From Bacteroidales bacterium (GTDB lineage: Bacteria > Bacteroidota > Bacteroidia > Bacteroidales > VadinHA17), in the NCBI GenBank assembly GCA_003142255.1, contig PLLO01000014.1, positions 248,371 through 312,370 of the forward strand: a stretch of DNA of 64,000 bases, read 5' to 3'. Positions 28,838 to 38,030 of this stretch are shown here, one piece after another. Made by a program: the position numbers and the translations under genes. Under the pieces are notes generated by a model, which was not told the DNA's origin, did no database searches, and worked only from the letters and a program-made list of their open reading frames with translations. The number at the start of each line of letters is the position of its first letter. Position 1 is the first letter of the stretch.

Positions 28838-30460
28838 ATGATCTCACAAAAAGAGCTTGCTGAATACGGTATTACAGGTGTGACCGAAATTATCTACAAC
28901 CCTGATTATAAACTGCTGTTTGCAGAAGAGACCAAACCCGGACTGGTAAAGCCTGAAGCAGGTATCATTACAAAAAGTGGCGCCATCTCGGTCGATACCG
29001 GAATCTTTACAGGCCGCTCGCCAAAAGATAAATATATTGTTCTCGATGACAAAACACGAGATACTGTCTGGTGGAAGTCTGCAAAAGCTAAAGTCTCTGA
29101 TAATAAGCCGATTTCACAGGAGATCTGGCAACACTGCAAAAATATCTCTGCAAAACAGCTCTCAGCAAAGAGACTTTTTGTTGTAGATTGCTACAGCGGC
29201 GCCAACCTGAATACAAGGCTCAGAGTCAGATTTATTATGGAGGTGGCATGGCAGGCTCATTTTGTTAAGAATATGTTTATAAGGCCCGAACCGGCCGAGC
29301 TTGAAAATTTTAAGCCCGATTTTGTTGTCTTGAACGCTTCGAAGGCTACTAACCCGGACTGGCAGGAACAGGGACTGAATTCCGAAAACTTTATCTTCTT
29401 CAACCTTACCGAAAGCATGGCAGTTATAGGTGGAACATGGTACGGTGGCGAGATGAAAAAAGGGATCTTTTCTGTGATGAATTACTACCTGCCCCTCAAA
29501 GGAATAGCTTCGATGCACTGCTCTGCAAACGTAGGTCAAAATGGCGATGTTGCAATATTCTTTGGCCTATCCGGGACAGGAAAAACAACTCTTTCAACCG
29601 ACCCTGACAGGGCGCTTATCGGAGATGATGAACACGGATGGGATGATGACGGAGTCTTTAATTTTGAAGGGGGATGCTATGCCAAATGCATTAAACTCAG
29701 TAAAAAGAACGAACCTGACATTTACAATGCAATCCGAAGAGATGCCCTCCTCGAAAACCTTGTTGTGCTGGCTGACGGGACAATTGATTTCGACAGTGAT
29801 TCAAAAACTGAAAATACAAGGGTCTCCTACCCTATCTATCACATTAACAATATTGTAAAACCGGTGTCAAAAGCCGGGCATGCAACAAAGGTTATCTTTT
29901 TATCGGCCGATACTTTCGGAGTCCTTCCTCCCGTAAGCCGGCTTACTGAGGACCAGTGCAAATACTATTTCCTTAGCGGTTATACAGCAAAGGTAGCAGG
30001 AACTGAACGGGGTATCGTCGAACCTGTTCCGTCATTCTCGGCATGCTTCGGGGCAGCGTTCCTGATGGTTGATCCGATAATATATGCCAATGAGCTGACA
30101 AGGAAAATGAAAGCTCATGGCGCTGAAGCATGGCTCATCAATACCGGCTGGATAAAAGGGCCTTACGGAACGGGATCCAGGATCGACCTGCCTTCAACCC
30201 GACAAATAATCAATGCGATTCTTGATGATTCGATAAAGGAGAGCGAATTCATTACGCTGCCTGTCTTTAACCTGAAGGTACCCCTTACTGTCAGGGGAAT
30301 CGATAATGCGATCCTTGACCCTGCTTGTGGATGGGGATCGCGCACCCAATGGCTCACTGCTGCAACTGACCTTGCATTGAAATTCATATCCAACTTCAGC
30401 AAGTTCACCTCAAACCCCGAGACAGCTGACCTGGCCGATCATGGCCCGAAGATTGAGTAA
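28838..30460 (+). CDS. pckA: Phosphoenolpyruvate carboxykinase (ATP)
   Basis: 540 aa. The P-loop [11 protein letters not shown] begins at Gly243 and is followed by [20 protein letters not shown] with metal-binding residues; RSPKDKYIV near residue 65 and [15 protein letters not shown] near the end are family signatures. It interconverts oxaloacetate and PEP with ATP/ADP. In anaerobic Bacteroidota it often works towards oxaloacetate for succinate formation. ppdK lies directly upstream. Confidence 0.97.
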   Translation: MISQKELAEYGITGVTEIIYNPDYKLLFAEETKPGLVKPEAGIITKSGAISVDTGIFTGRSPKDKYIVLDDKTRDTVWWKSAKAKVSDNKPISQEIWQHCKNISAKQLSAKRLFVVDCYSGANLNTRLRVRFIMEVAWQAHFVKNMFIRPEPAELENFKPDFVVLNASKATNPDWQEQGLNSENFIFFNLTESMAVIGGTWYGGEMKKGIFSVMNYYLPLKGIASMHCSANVGQNGDVAIFFGLSGTGKTTLSTDPDRALIGDDEHGWDDDGVFNFEGGCYAKCIKLSKKNEPDIYNAIRRDALLENLVVLADGTIDFDSDSKTENTRVSYPIYHINNIVKPVSKAGHATKVIFLSADTFGVLPPVSRLTEDQCKYYFLSGYTAKVAGTERGIVEPVPSFSACFGAAFLMVDPIIYANELTRKMKAHGAEAWLINTGWIKGPYGTGSRIDLPSTRQIINAILDDSIKESEFITLPVFNLKVPLTVRGIDNAILDPACGWGSRTQWLTAATDLALKFISNFSKFTSNPETADLADHGPKIE

Positions 30461-30481
30461 TATGGTATTTCCTAATATTGC

Positions 30482-30489
30482 TATATTTG
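30482..30489 (+). promoter_or_regulatory. Candidate -7 promoter element of plsY
   Basis: TATATTTG fits TAnnTTTG and lies 20 bases before the plsY start codon, implying a very short leader. No -33 TTTG at normal spacing. Confidence 0.4.
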
Positions 30490-30508
30490 CGCTGAAACCA
30501 ATTTTGGC

Positions 30509-31150
30509 ATGAATATTCTTTATTGTGTTATTGCGGTTATTGCCGCCTACCTTCTTGGATCTATACCCACGGCAGTATGGATGGGCAGGGCTTTTCACGG
30601 AATAGATGTAAGAGAGCATGGCAGCGGGAATGCAGGAACTACAAATACGATCAGAGTACTGGGTTGGAAAACGGGAATTCCTGTTCTTATTATTGATATG
30701 GCAAAAGGATGGCTGGCTGCAATGCTGCCGGTTTTCCTTAAAATTGCTCCCCCGGGATCTGCTCAGATGACCAACCTTCAGATATTAACCGGCTTAATTG
30801 CAATATTAGGTCATATTTTCCCTCTATATGCAGGATTCAGGGGAGGCAAGGGTGTGGCAACTGTTGCCGGCGCCATGCTGGCTATTCATCCTTTCCTGAC
30901 ACTGGCATGCTTTGGAGTCTTCCTGATTGTTCTTCTCCTGACAGGAATTGTTTCAGTCTCATCAATGAGCATGGGGATCGCCTTCCCGGTCTTTTTATTC
31001 ACTCTTTTCGACACCCCGTCACTTCTCTTTAAAATATTCTCAGTTTTTGTTGCTGTGGCACTGCTCATTACTCACAGAAATAATATTAAGAGACTTTTAA
31101 AAGGAGAAGAAAAGAAGCTTTTCAGAAAGAAAGAGCCCCCGTCCCTCTGA
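30509..31150 (+). CDS. plsY: Glycerol-3-phosphate acyltransferase PlsY
   Basis: 213 aa integral membrane protein with about five transmembrane helices. The three PlsY motifs are present: GSIPTAVWMGRAFHGIDVRE with HGSGNAGTTN, FRGGKGVATVAGA, and a GIVSVSSM-like third motif. It transfers the acyl group from acyl-phosphate to glycerol-3-phosphate to start phospholipid synthesis. The last codons (EPPSL) are supplied by the first copy of the 59-bp repeat, so the repeat has invaded or replaced the original 3' end. Confidence 0.95.
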   Translation: MNILYCVIAVIAAYLLGSIPTAVWMGRAFHGIDVREHGSGNAGTTNTIRVLGWKTGIPVLIIDMAKGWLAAMLPVFLKIAPPGSAQMTNLQILTGLIAILGHIFPLYAGFRGGKGVATVAGAMLAIHPFLTLACFGVFLIVLLLTGIVSVSSMSMGIAFPVFLFTLFDTPSLLFKIFSVFVAVALLITHRNNIKRLLKGEEKKLFRKKEPPSL

Positions 31151-31357
31151 AGTGGGACTGCCCCCTTAAGGGGGCCTGATGCAGATAAACATGGCCCCCG
31201 TCCCGCTGAAGCGGGACTGCCCCCTGAAGGGGGCCTGATGCAGTTAAACATGGCCCCCGTCCCGCTGAAGCGGGACTGCCCCCTGAAGGGGGCCTAATGC
31301 AGATAAACATGGCCCCCGTCCCGCTGAAGCGGGACTGCCCCCTGAAGGGGGCCTAAT
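31135..31357. repeat. Four tandem 59-bp units, each with two TGAA-loop hairpins
   Basis: Units start at 31135, 31194, 31253 and 31312 (exact 59-bp period; the last is truncated). Each contains GTCCCGC-TGAA-GCGGGAC and GCCCCC-TGAA-GGGGGC (the first copy slightly diverged). The array begins inside the plsY coding end and lies between convergent plsY and htpX. There are no unique spacers, so it is not CRISPR. Confidence 0.9.
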
Positions 31358-31386
31358 TCTGTTGAAAAAAAAATTATTTGTCCCGG

Positions 31387-31421
31387 GTTAGCCCCCCTTT
31401 AGGGGGGTTAGGGGGTTAAAA
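31387..31421. repeat. GC-rich hairpin at the htpX stop codon
   Basis: AGCCCCCCTTTAGGGGGGTT forms a hairpin whose extension GGGGGTTA contains the htpX stop on the minus strand. It belongs to the same style of 3'-end element as 33626-33712. Confidence 0.7.
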
Positions 31422-32387
31422 CTGCTCCAGTATTTCGATCCTTTTTTCAATAGGAGGATGAGTTGCGAACAGGGATGAAATGGAAGTTGCAAACTTCTTG
31501 TTCCCTATCTGGGGATTCTGAATGAACATCTGCGCAACATCTTTTCTTTCCACTGCCTCGATTGTCGGATCAACTGAAATTTTTCTCAGGGCTGATGCCA
31601 GAGCAAGAGGGTTGCGTGTCAGTTCCGCCGAACCTGCGTCGGCAAGGAATTCGCGCTTCCGCGACAATGCGAACCTGAAGAGTGATGCGATCAGATATCC
31701 CACGAGAGCCAGGACAATGCCGATAAGAATTGCTGCACCTGCACCTCCTCCTTTCTTTCCGCGCCCGAGGGTTCCGAAACGAAGCGATCGGAAAAGGGCC
31801 TGAGAAAGGAATGCGAAAATGCCAACAAATACTATCGATATAATCAGCAACCTCACATCCCGGTTCCGGATGTGAGTGAGCTCATGCGCAATCACGGCTT
31901 CAAGCTCGTGATCGTCAAGCTTATCAATTATACCGCGTGAAAGAGAGACAGTGTATGTCTTTTCATCCATTCCGCTGGCAAAGGCATTCAGGGAATCATC
32001 CTCTATGATATTGATCTGGGGCGTAGTCATCCCTTTTGAGATGCACAGGTTTTCAACCAGGTTATATACCCTTTTATTTTCGTTCCTTTCAAGGGGTTTG
32101 GATCCGGTTGCTTTTTTTATCATAGCACTATGCGAGTACCAGGCTATTGTAAACCAGACTATTACGCCAATTGCAACCCATGGGATGGTGTGCAGGAAGC
32201 CGTTATTAACTGACGGGATAAGATAAAACTGTTCTCCTCCGGATTCAGAGTAATGGTTCTGGGTTAAAAGAAGAAAAAAGAAAAAAAGCCAGGTCAGCCC
32301 GGCAAAAATTACCGGGAACAAAAGCAGAATCAATACTGAATTAGTATTATTCTTCCTGATCTGGCTTTGAAGGCCAAAGTATTCCAT
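31416..32387 (-). CDS. HtpX-like M48 membrane metalloprotease
   Basis: 323 aa. Transmembrane segments lie at ~18-41 and ~68-84, and two more follow the active site (~180-205 and ~215-240). The zinc motif HELTH (His168, Glu169, His172) and the downstream third-ligand region REFLADAGSAEL are intact. HtpX-type proteases degrade misfolded membrane proteins. lemA lies 4 bases upstream in the same operon, a pairing seen widely in bacteria. Confidence 0.92.
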   Translation of the reverse strand: MEYFGLQSQIRKNNTNSVLILLLFPVIFAGLTWLFFFFLLLTQNHYSESGGEQFYLIPSVNNGFLHTIPWVAIGVIVWFTIAWYSHSAMIKKATGSKPLERNENKRVYNLVENLCISKGMTTPQINIIEDDSLNAFASGMDEKTYTVSLSRGIIDKLDDHELEAVIAHELTHIRNRDVRLLIISIVFVGIFAFLSQALFRSLRFGTLGRGKKGGGAGAAILIGIVLALVGYLIASLFRFALSRKREFLADAGSAELTRNPLALASALRKISVDPTIEAVERKDVAQMFIQNPQIGNKKFATSISSLFATHPPIEKRIEILEQF

Positions 32388-32391
32388 CGGC

Positions 32392-32949
32392 CTAGAACTG
32401 GATCTTCGGTGGTTCTTCCACTACTGCTCTCTGATCGCCAAGCTCGAATAGCGGCTCGCGCTTGAAGTTGAAGAGTGTGGCAACGAGATTCGATGGGAAC
32501 ATTTCTGTTGAGACGTTGAGTTCCTTGGTTGCCGAGTTGAAGAAACGACGTGCAGCAGCTATCTTGTTCTCAATGTCTGCAATTTCACCCTGCAGATTCA
32601 TGAAATTCTGGCTGGCTTTAAGATCGGGATAAGCTTCAACAGCCACTTTCAGACCATCGAGTGCAGTTGAGAGCTTGTTCTCTGCAGCAATCTTATCGTT
32701 AATGGTCGTAGCGCTCATTGCTTTCGCCCTGGCTTCAGTAATATCTGTGAGCACGCCTCGTTCATGCTGCATGTAACCTTTAACGGCATCCACAAGCTGC
32801 GGTATCATATCGTGTCTCTGCTTCAGCTGTACATCAACATCGGAGAAGGCCTGCTCCCTCGTATTTCTCAGTTTTACAAGCCTGTTATAAAGACTGACAG
32901 CCATCAGAACCAGTAAAACAATAATTCCTAGAATAATTAATACAATCAT
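32392..32949 (-). CDS. lemA: LemA family membrane protein
   Basis: 185 aa. One N-terminal transmembrane helix (1-20) is followed by the LemA signature YNRLVKLRNTREQAFSDVDVQLKQRHDMIPQLV region and a helical domain with YPDLKASQNFMNLQ and RRFFNSATKELN. LemA is a coiled-coil membrane protein of unclear function, often encoded with HtpX or TPM-domain proteins, as here. It is divergent from the nitroreductase gene. Confidence 0.93.
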   Translation of the reverse strand: MIVLIILGIIVLLVLMAVSLYNRLVKLRNTREQAFSDVDVQLKQRHDMIPQLVDAVKGYMQHERGVLTDITEARAKAMSATTINDKIAAENKLSTALDGLKVAVEAYPDLKASQNFMNLQGEIADIENKIAAARRFFNSATKELNVSTEMFPSNLVATLFNFKREPLFELGDQRAVVEEPPKIQF

Positions 32950-33017
32950 CTTATTAAATTTTGGTTAATAACAATATTCCTGTTCATCTTTAAAAAAATA
33001 AAGATATGAATATTTAC

Positions 33018-33025
33018 TATATTTG
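33018..33025 (+). promoter_or_regulatory. Candidate -7 promoter element of the nitroreductase gene
   Basis: TATATTTG fits TAnnTTTG and lies 42 bases before the start codon. The -33 motif is not evident. Confidence 0.4.
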
Positions 33026-33066
33026 GCCGCTTTTAAAATCAGTTTTGATAAGAAATATCATTTGAA

Positions 33067-33618
33067 ATGACTAACGGGAAAGAGATGCTGGAGTTAATTG
33101 CCGGACGGCAAAGTGACAGGAAATACCGGGATGTTCCTGTTGAAGGGGAAAAGATTGAAAGGATATTGGAAGCCGGCAGAATATCACCGTCTGCATGCAA
33201 CGCTCAACCATGGAAGTTCATTGTGGTTGACAATGCGGAATTGAAAACGAAAATTGCAAAAGCTGCCGCTGCAAAGCTCATCGGGATGAATGTTTTCATC
33301 AACCAGGCACCGATGCTTATTGTGGTAGTAAGGGAGAAGCCAAACTTCTCATCAAAGGTAGGAGCAACAATTAAAAATAAAGATTATTCGAGGATCGATA
33401 TTGGCATTGCGGCCGAGAACATATGCCTGCAGGCAAAAGCAGAAGGACTGGGATCGTGCATAGTTGGCTGGTTCGATGAGCCTCTTCTTAAGAAACTGCT
33501 TTCGATACCGCGATCAAAAAGAGTTGAGCTTATTATAACAATCGGTTATTCCCGGAGCGAACAGAGGGAAAAGAGAAGAAAACCAATAAGCGAGGTAGTA
33601 TCTTACAATAAGTATTAA
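33067..33618 (+). CDS. Nitroreductase family FMN-dependent oxidoreductase
   Basis: 183 aa. The N-terminal RQSDRKYRDVPV and RISPSACNAQPWKFIVV segments bind FMN in this family, and DIGIAAENICLQAKAEGLGSC is the conserved central helix. Single-domain members of this size reduce nitro compounds or quinones with NAD(P)H; the physiological substrate cannot be told. It is a lone gene, convergent with the aminotransferase at 33709. Confidence 0.9.
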   Translation: MTNGKEMLELIAGRQSDRKYRDVPVEGEKIERILEAGRISPSACNAQPWKFIVVDNAELKTKIAKAAAAKLIGMNVFINQAPMLIVVVREKPNFSSKVGATIKNKDYSRIDIGIAAENICLQAKAEGLGSCIVGWFDEPLLKKLLSIPRSKRVELIITIGYSRSEQREKRRKPISEVVSYNKY

Positions 33619-33625
33619 GTTAACC

Positions 33626-33712
33626 GGCCCCCAACCCCCTAAAGGGGGCTTTATAATTATCATAATTTTTTTTGAATTTATTGTGGATTTCAACCCCCCT
33701 TCAGGGGGCTAA
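33626..33712. repeat. Pair of GC-rich hairpins between convergent genes
   Basis: CCCCCTAAAGGGGG (33635-33648) follows the nitroreductase stop, and CCCCCTTCAGGGGG (33695-33708) touches the stop codon of the aminotransferase on the minus strand. An AT-rich stretch lies between. They probably end transcripts from both sides. Confidence 0.75.
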
Positions 33713-34902
33713 TGAAGCTTATATAGCGCTTCCTTCATTCTCCTGACAGCCTCGACAAGAAGTTCATCAGAAGTTGCATATGAGATTCTAATACAGCCTG
33801 GAGCACCGAATGCCTCTCCTCCGACAAGAGCAACCTGCGCTTTGTCGAGAAGATAAAGAGTGAGGTCCTCAGATGTCTTTATCAGGATCACTCCATCCGA
33901 CTTGCCAAAGTAATGGCTTATATCCATCATCACATAGAATGCACCTTGCGGTACCCTGATCTTTATTCCTTTGACATCTTTAAGCAGCTTGCAGATCAGG
34001 TCGCGGCGGCGCAAAAAAGCATCTCTCATTTTACCGCGAGAACCGTCATCCTTGCTGATGGCAGCCAGCGCAGCCCTCTGCGCTATCGAGCATACTCCTG
34101 AAGTAAACTGGCCCTGAAGCTTGTCGACTGCTTTTGCTATCCACTGCGGAGCGCCAATGTAGCCGATTCTCCATCCTGTCATAGCATAGCCTTTTGATAC
34201 GCCATTGACAGTTATCACCCTGTCGTAAATATCTTCGAAAGATGCCATGCTCACATGTTCACCTTTAAAAATAATATGCTCATAAATCTCATCAGAAATA
34301 ATGAAAAGGCCCTCATGTCTCTTCACCACATTTGCAATCTCCCGCATCTCCTCCCTGGTATAAACCATTCCGGTAGGGTTGGAAGGTGAATTGAATATTA
34401 TAAGCCTTGTTTTCCTGGTTATAACAACCTCGAGCTGCTCACGGCTCACCTTGAAGTCATTATCGATGGTAGCCTCGACTATAACCGGATTTCCTCCTGC
34501 AAGAATGATCTGGTCATAATAGCTTACCCAGTACGGAGCAAGAATAATCACCTCATCACCCGGATTAACTATCGACAAGATAACATTGATGAGCGAATGC
34601 TTTCCGCCTGCAGAAACAATTATCTGTTCGGGAGCGTATTTAATCCCGTTCTCTACCCTGAACTTATTGGATATAGCCTCCCTCAGGTCGTAGAACCCGG
34701 GGACCGGCGGATATTTCGAATAATTGTCGTCAATTGCCTTCTTGGCTGCTTCCTTGACGTAATCAGGCGTATTGAAATCGGGTTCACCCAGGCTCAGGCT
34801 TATTATGTCAATCCCTTTAGCCTTTAGTTCACGGCTCTTCTGAGCCATTGCAAGCGTTTGCGAAACCGAAAGCGATTTGATCCTGTCAGATAAGTATTCC
34901 AT
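33709..34902 (-). CDS. Class I/II pyridoxal-phosphate aminotransferase (aspartate aminotransferase-like)
   Basis: 397 aa. SLGEPDFNTPDYVKEAA at the N-terminus, NSPSNPTGMVY, SDEIYEHI with Asp204 and Tyr207, and SKGYAMTGWRIGY with the PLP lysine Lys237 place it in the AspC subgroup Ib. Aspartate is the likely amino donor, but close relatives use aromatic or prephenate substrates. It is a single gene. Confidence 0.92.
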   Translation of the reverse strand: MEYLSDRIKSLSVSQTLAMAQKSRELKAKGIDIISLSLGEPDFNTPDYVKEAAKKAIDDNYSKYPPVPGFYDLREAISNKFRVENGIKYAPEQIIVSAGGKHSLINVILSIVNPGDEVIILAPYWVSYYDQIILAGGNPVIVEATIDNDFKVSREQLEVVITRKTRLIIFNSPSNPTGMVYTREEMREIANVVKRHEGLFIISDEIYEHIIFKGEHVSMASFEDIYDRVITVNGVSKGYAMTGWRIGYIGAPQWIAKAVDKLQGQFTSGVCSIAQRAALAAISKDDGSRGKMRDAFLRRRDLICKLLKDVKGIKIRVPQGAFYVMMDISHYFGKSDGVILIKTSEDLTLYLLDKAQVALVGGEAFGAPGCIRISYATSDELLVEAVRRMKEALYKLH

Positions 34903-34980
34903 AGTTAGGTTTTAAGTTTGTAGTTTTAAGTTTCGAGATAAATTTAAGAAGAAAATTTAAAAAGAGAGCCCAGAAAAAAT

Positions 34981-34988
34981 TAAGTTTG
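34981..34988 (+). promoter_or_regulatory. Candidate -7 promoter element of the gene at 35012
   Basis: TAAGTTTG matches TAnnTTTG, 24 bases before the start codon. There is no recognisable -33 partner. Confidence 0.4.
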
Positions 34989-35011
34989 TATTCAACTTAA
35001 ACCTGAATGAA

Positions 35012-35533
35012 ATGGAAAACCTGGCAGATATCCTGAAAATAAGCATCCCGGCGCTGCTTGTTCTTTTAACCGCATGGCTGTCGTTACGGTATCTTATGAA
35101 GAACGATCAGGACAAAAGAAGACAGGAGCTTGTCCTTCAGGGAACCAGGATTGTAACCCCGATAAAATTGCAGGCTTATGAAAGAATAGTTCTTTTCCTC
35201 GAAAGGATCTCTCTCGAATCGATGCTTGTACGCATAAGTTCGCCGGGTATGTCAGCCTCCCAGCTTCATTCAGCTCTTCTTACAACTATAAGGAGCGAAT
35301 TCGAGCATAACCTTTCACAGCAGATATACATGAGCCCCCAGGCATGGGAGGTAGTCAGGAATGCCCGGTCAAACATGATCAAGATCATTAACAGCGAATC
35401 CGAGAAGATGCCCGAAAATGCCTCGGGAATGGATCTTGGCAAGAGGCTCCTTGAGAGCGTAATGGAACTGGATAAGGAGCCTACAAGGGCGGCTATTGAC
35501 TATATCAAGGGCGAAGTGGGAAGAATGATATAA
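35012..35533 (+). CDS. Small membrane-anchored Bacteroidota protein of unknown function
   Basis: 173 aa. One transmembrane helix at residues ~9-28 is followed by a basic stretch and a soluble helical domain with LQAYERIVLFLERI, FEHNLSQQIYMSPQAW and a conserved-looking helical tail. I recognise it only as a conserved hypothetical type in Bacteroidota. It is a single gene, ending at a palindromic repeat. Confidence 0.75.
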   Translation: MENLADILKISIPALLVLLTAWLSLRYLMKNDQDKRRQELVLQGTRIVTPIKLQAYERIVLFLERISLESMLVRISSPGMSASQLHSALLTTIRSEFEHNLSQQIYMSPQAWEVVRNARSNMIKIINSESEKMPENASGMDLGKRLLESVMELDKEPTRAAIDYIKGEVGRMI

Positions 35534-35543
35534 ATCTATGATT

Positions 35544-35668
35544 GACCCCCGCTATTCGCCCAGGGCGAATAGCTGCCCCCTAAAGGGGGCCTCATCACTG
35601 CCTGTTAATATATTCCTGTATCAGGCCCCCTTCAGGGGGCGGTCCCGCATTTATGCGGGACGGGGGTC
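35544..35668. repeat. Inverted pair of dual-hairpin modules (MITE-like, 125 bp)
   Basis: Perfect 8-bp ends GACCCCCG (35544-35551) and CGGGGGTC (35661-35668). From left to right it holds the hairpins GCTATTCGCC/GGCGAATAGC, CCCCC-TAAA-GGGGG, CCCCC-TTCA-GGGGG and GTCCCGCAT/ATGCGGGAC. It is two copies of the module seen at 31135, facing each other between convergent genes. Confidence 0.8.
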
Positions 35669-35675
35669 GTGCATT

Positions 35676-37721
35676 TTAAAGCAACTCCACGCTTCTCTTA
35701 ACAAAAGTACTAAGCTCCTCCCCTTTTAGCATATTGTTTGCCAGCAGTGCAATATCGATGACCTGTTTTACAACTTTGTTTTCTGAACCGTAGGCTTCGA
35801 GAACTTCTTTCCTGGTATTTTCCAGATCGCCAAGCTCTTTCTTAAGCTTTTCGAGGTCGTCTTTCTCGATCTGGCTCACTTCATCGGCTTTTTTCTTTTT
35901 CTGATCGCCTTCCATGAAAGCTATCTCTTCCTTAACCCTCTTCCTTTCAGTATCATTTGCAGAAAGCTTATCGCCGTCAGCCGATTTCAAATCATCATTG
36001 ATCTTAATAATTAAGCTGTGGTTGGGGTTGACAACAAGATTATAGCTGTCGGGCAGTTCACCATAAAAATTCATTCCGCCGCCAATTGCCGACATATCTT
36101 TCATCCTCCTCATAAACTCTGACTGGGTGATAGTCACAGGTGCTTCATTCTCATCAAGAGTTTCAAATACGACATTGAAGAGATCTTTTGATTTTCCTTT
36201 TATATTAAAGACACTCTTAAGATCCTCCTTCTGATCTTCAGTAAGCTTCGACTCCCTTGTCTCTTCCTTCTGGATAAGCTTTTCTATGATATCCGAATCG
36301 ACCCTGACAAACCTTGATGCGGTGAATTTAGATTCAAGGTGGTTGATCAAATGAATATCAAGCTGCCCGTCCATTAGCAGGACGTCATATCCCTTATTCT
36401 TTGCCGTCTCGATATAGGAATACTGATCGGTTTTACTGGTAGAGTAAAGGTATATCAGGTTTTTATTCTTGTCAGTCTGATTCTCTTTGATCAGCTTTTC
36501 ATACTCTTCGTATGTAAAATACTTGTCGTCAGTGTTCTTCAGAAGGGCAAATTTTGAAGCTTTCTCATAGAATTTCTCTTCTGTGATCATTCCATAATCG
36601 ATGAAAAGTTTCAGGTTATCCCATTTCTTCTCAAACTCACCGCGATCCTTTTTGAAGATATCATTAAGCCGGTCGGCCACTTTCTTTGTAATATGGGCCG
36701 ATATCTTCTTAACGTTGGCATCGCTCTGAAGAAAGCTTCTTGAAACATTAAGAGGTATATCAGGCGAATCGAGCACGCCATGGAGCAGCATCAGGAATTC
36801 AGGAACTATGCCCTCGACCGAGTCGGTAACAAATACCTGGTTGGAATAAAGCTGGATCTTATTCTTCTGAATCTCAATGTTGTTTTTTATTTTCGGGAAA
36901 TACAGAATGCCGGTCAGCTTGAACGGATAATCGACATTCAGGTGTATGTAAAACAAAGGCTCATCTCCTGAAGGATAGAGTTCCCTGTAGAATTTCTGAT
37001 AATCCTCTTCCTTCAGGTCTGCAGGCTTGAGTGTCCATGCCGGCCTGGTGTTGTTGATGATCTTGTCCTTCCCGGTATCGACATATTTACCATCCTTCCA
37101 CTCCTGTTCTTTTCCGAATGCAATTTCAACCGGAAGGAATTTGCAATATTTTTTCAGCAGCTGTTCTATTTTGCTCTCCTCAAGAAAATCTTTCGACTCC
37201 TTGTCGATATGAAGGATCACGTCTGTTCCGCGGCTTTCCCTCTCGGCATCATCAATTGAATATTCGGGGCTCCCGTCACATGTCCATTTCACAGCAGTGG
37301 CATTCTCCTGCCACGACCTGGTAATCACCTCAACCTTGTCGGACACCATGAACGATGAATAGAATCCGAGGCCAAAGTGACCTATTAAAGTTGCAGCCTG
37401 CTCCTTGTATTTGTCGAGGAAATCGTTGGCGCTTGAAAAGGCAATCTGGTTCAGGTACTTGTCTACTTCTTCCCTGGTCATCCCTATGCCGTTATCAGAT
37501 ACCTTAATTGTTTTCTTCTTCTTGTCTACTGAAACCCTGATGGTGGTATCGCCGACCTCGCCCTTGTAATCGCCGGCAAGAATCATTGCCTTTAACTTTT
37601 GGGTTGCATCTATTGCGTTCGAGATCAGCTCGCGCAGGAATATCTCATGATCAGAATAGAGGAATTTCTTGATTATCGGGAATATGTTCTCAGTTGTTAC
37701 TCCAATTTTTCCGGTTTCCAT
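35676..37721 (-). CDS. htpG: Chaperone HtpG (Hsp90)
   Basis: 681 aa. The N-terminal GHKL ATPase has REDLISNAIDA-type helix (LRELISNAIDATQKL), DNGIGMTREEV, and the lid GHFGLGFYSSFMV. The middle domain has NNTRPAWTLKP and LNVSRSFLQSD. The C-terminal part is charged (KKKKADEVSQIEKDD) as in Bacteroidota HtpG. It is an ATP-dependent chaperone of the cytosol. Its 3' end borders the 35544 repeat. Confidence 0.96.
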   Translation of the reverse strand: METGKIGVTTENIFPIIKKFLYSDHEIFLRELISNAIDATQKLKAMILAGDYKGEVGDTTIRVSVDKKKKTIKVSDNGIGMTREEVDKYLNQIAFSSANDFLDKYKEQAATLIGHFGLGFYSSFMVSDKVEVITRSWQENATAVKWTCDGSPEYSIDDAERESRGTDVILHIDKESKDFLEESKIEQLLKKYCKFLPVEIAFGKEQEWKDGKYVDTGKDKIINNTRPAWTLKPADLKEEDYQKFYRELYPSGDEPLFYIHLNVDYPFKLTGILYFPKIKNNIEIQKNKIQLYSNQVFVTDSVEGIVPEFLMLLHGVLDSPDIPLNVSRSFLQSDANVKKISAHITKKVADRLNDIFKKDRGEFEKKWDNLKLFIDYGMITEEKFYEKASKFALLKNTDDKYFTYEEYEKLIKENQTDKNKNLIYLYSTSKTDQYSYIETAKNKGYDVLLMDGQLDIHLINHLESKFTASRFVRVDSDIIEKLIQKEETRESKLTEDQKEDLKSVFNIKGKSKDLFNVVFETLDENEAPVTITQSEFMRRMKDMSAIGGGMNFYGELPDSYNLVVNPNHSLIIKINDDLKSADGDKLSANDTERKRVKEEIAFMEGDQKKKKADEVSQIEKDDLEKLKKELGDLENTRKEVLEAYGSENKVVKQVIDIALLANNMLKGEELSTFVKRSVELL

Positions 37722-38030
37722 ATATATAAGCTTTAGATTTTATGATTTTAATACGCCCCTCTCATTCAAAAGATGTGCCACAGAAAATAACTGACAAATA
37801 GTCACAATATATTAGAGAAAGATCATTTATGGATCTGCACTATCCTGACAATTAAGTTATACTTCAGAATTCCGATGACAAATTTATTATTACTCCATTC
37901 ATTTCTTCTCACCCACTTTCATTTTTTCTTATCCCTTTCATTTTTACCTATCACTTAATTGATAATTATCTTTTAATCTTTTGTTTAAGACAGGAGAGAT
38001 TCCTCATTCCTCCGCCGGATGGCGGATCCA

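Noticed and set aside
31122..31357. Possible CRISPR array or a gene in the 59-bp repeats
   Set aside because: The units are directly contiguous with no unique spacers, and the translated frame is only the hairpin sequence.
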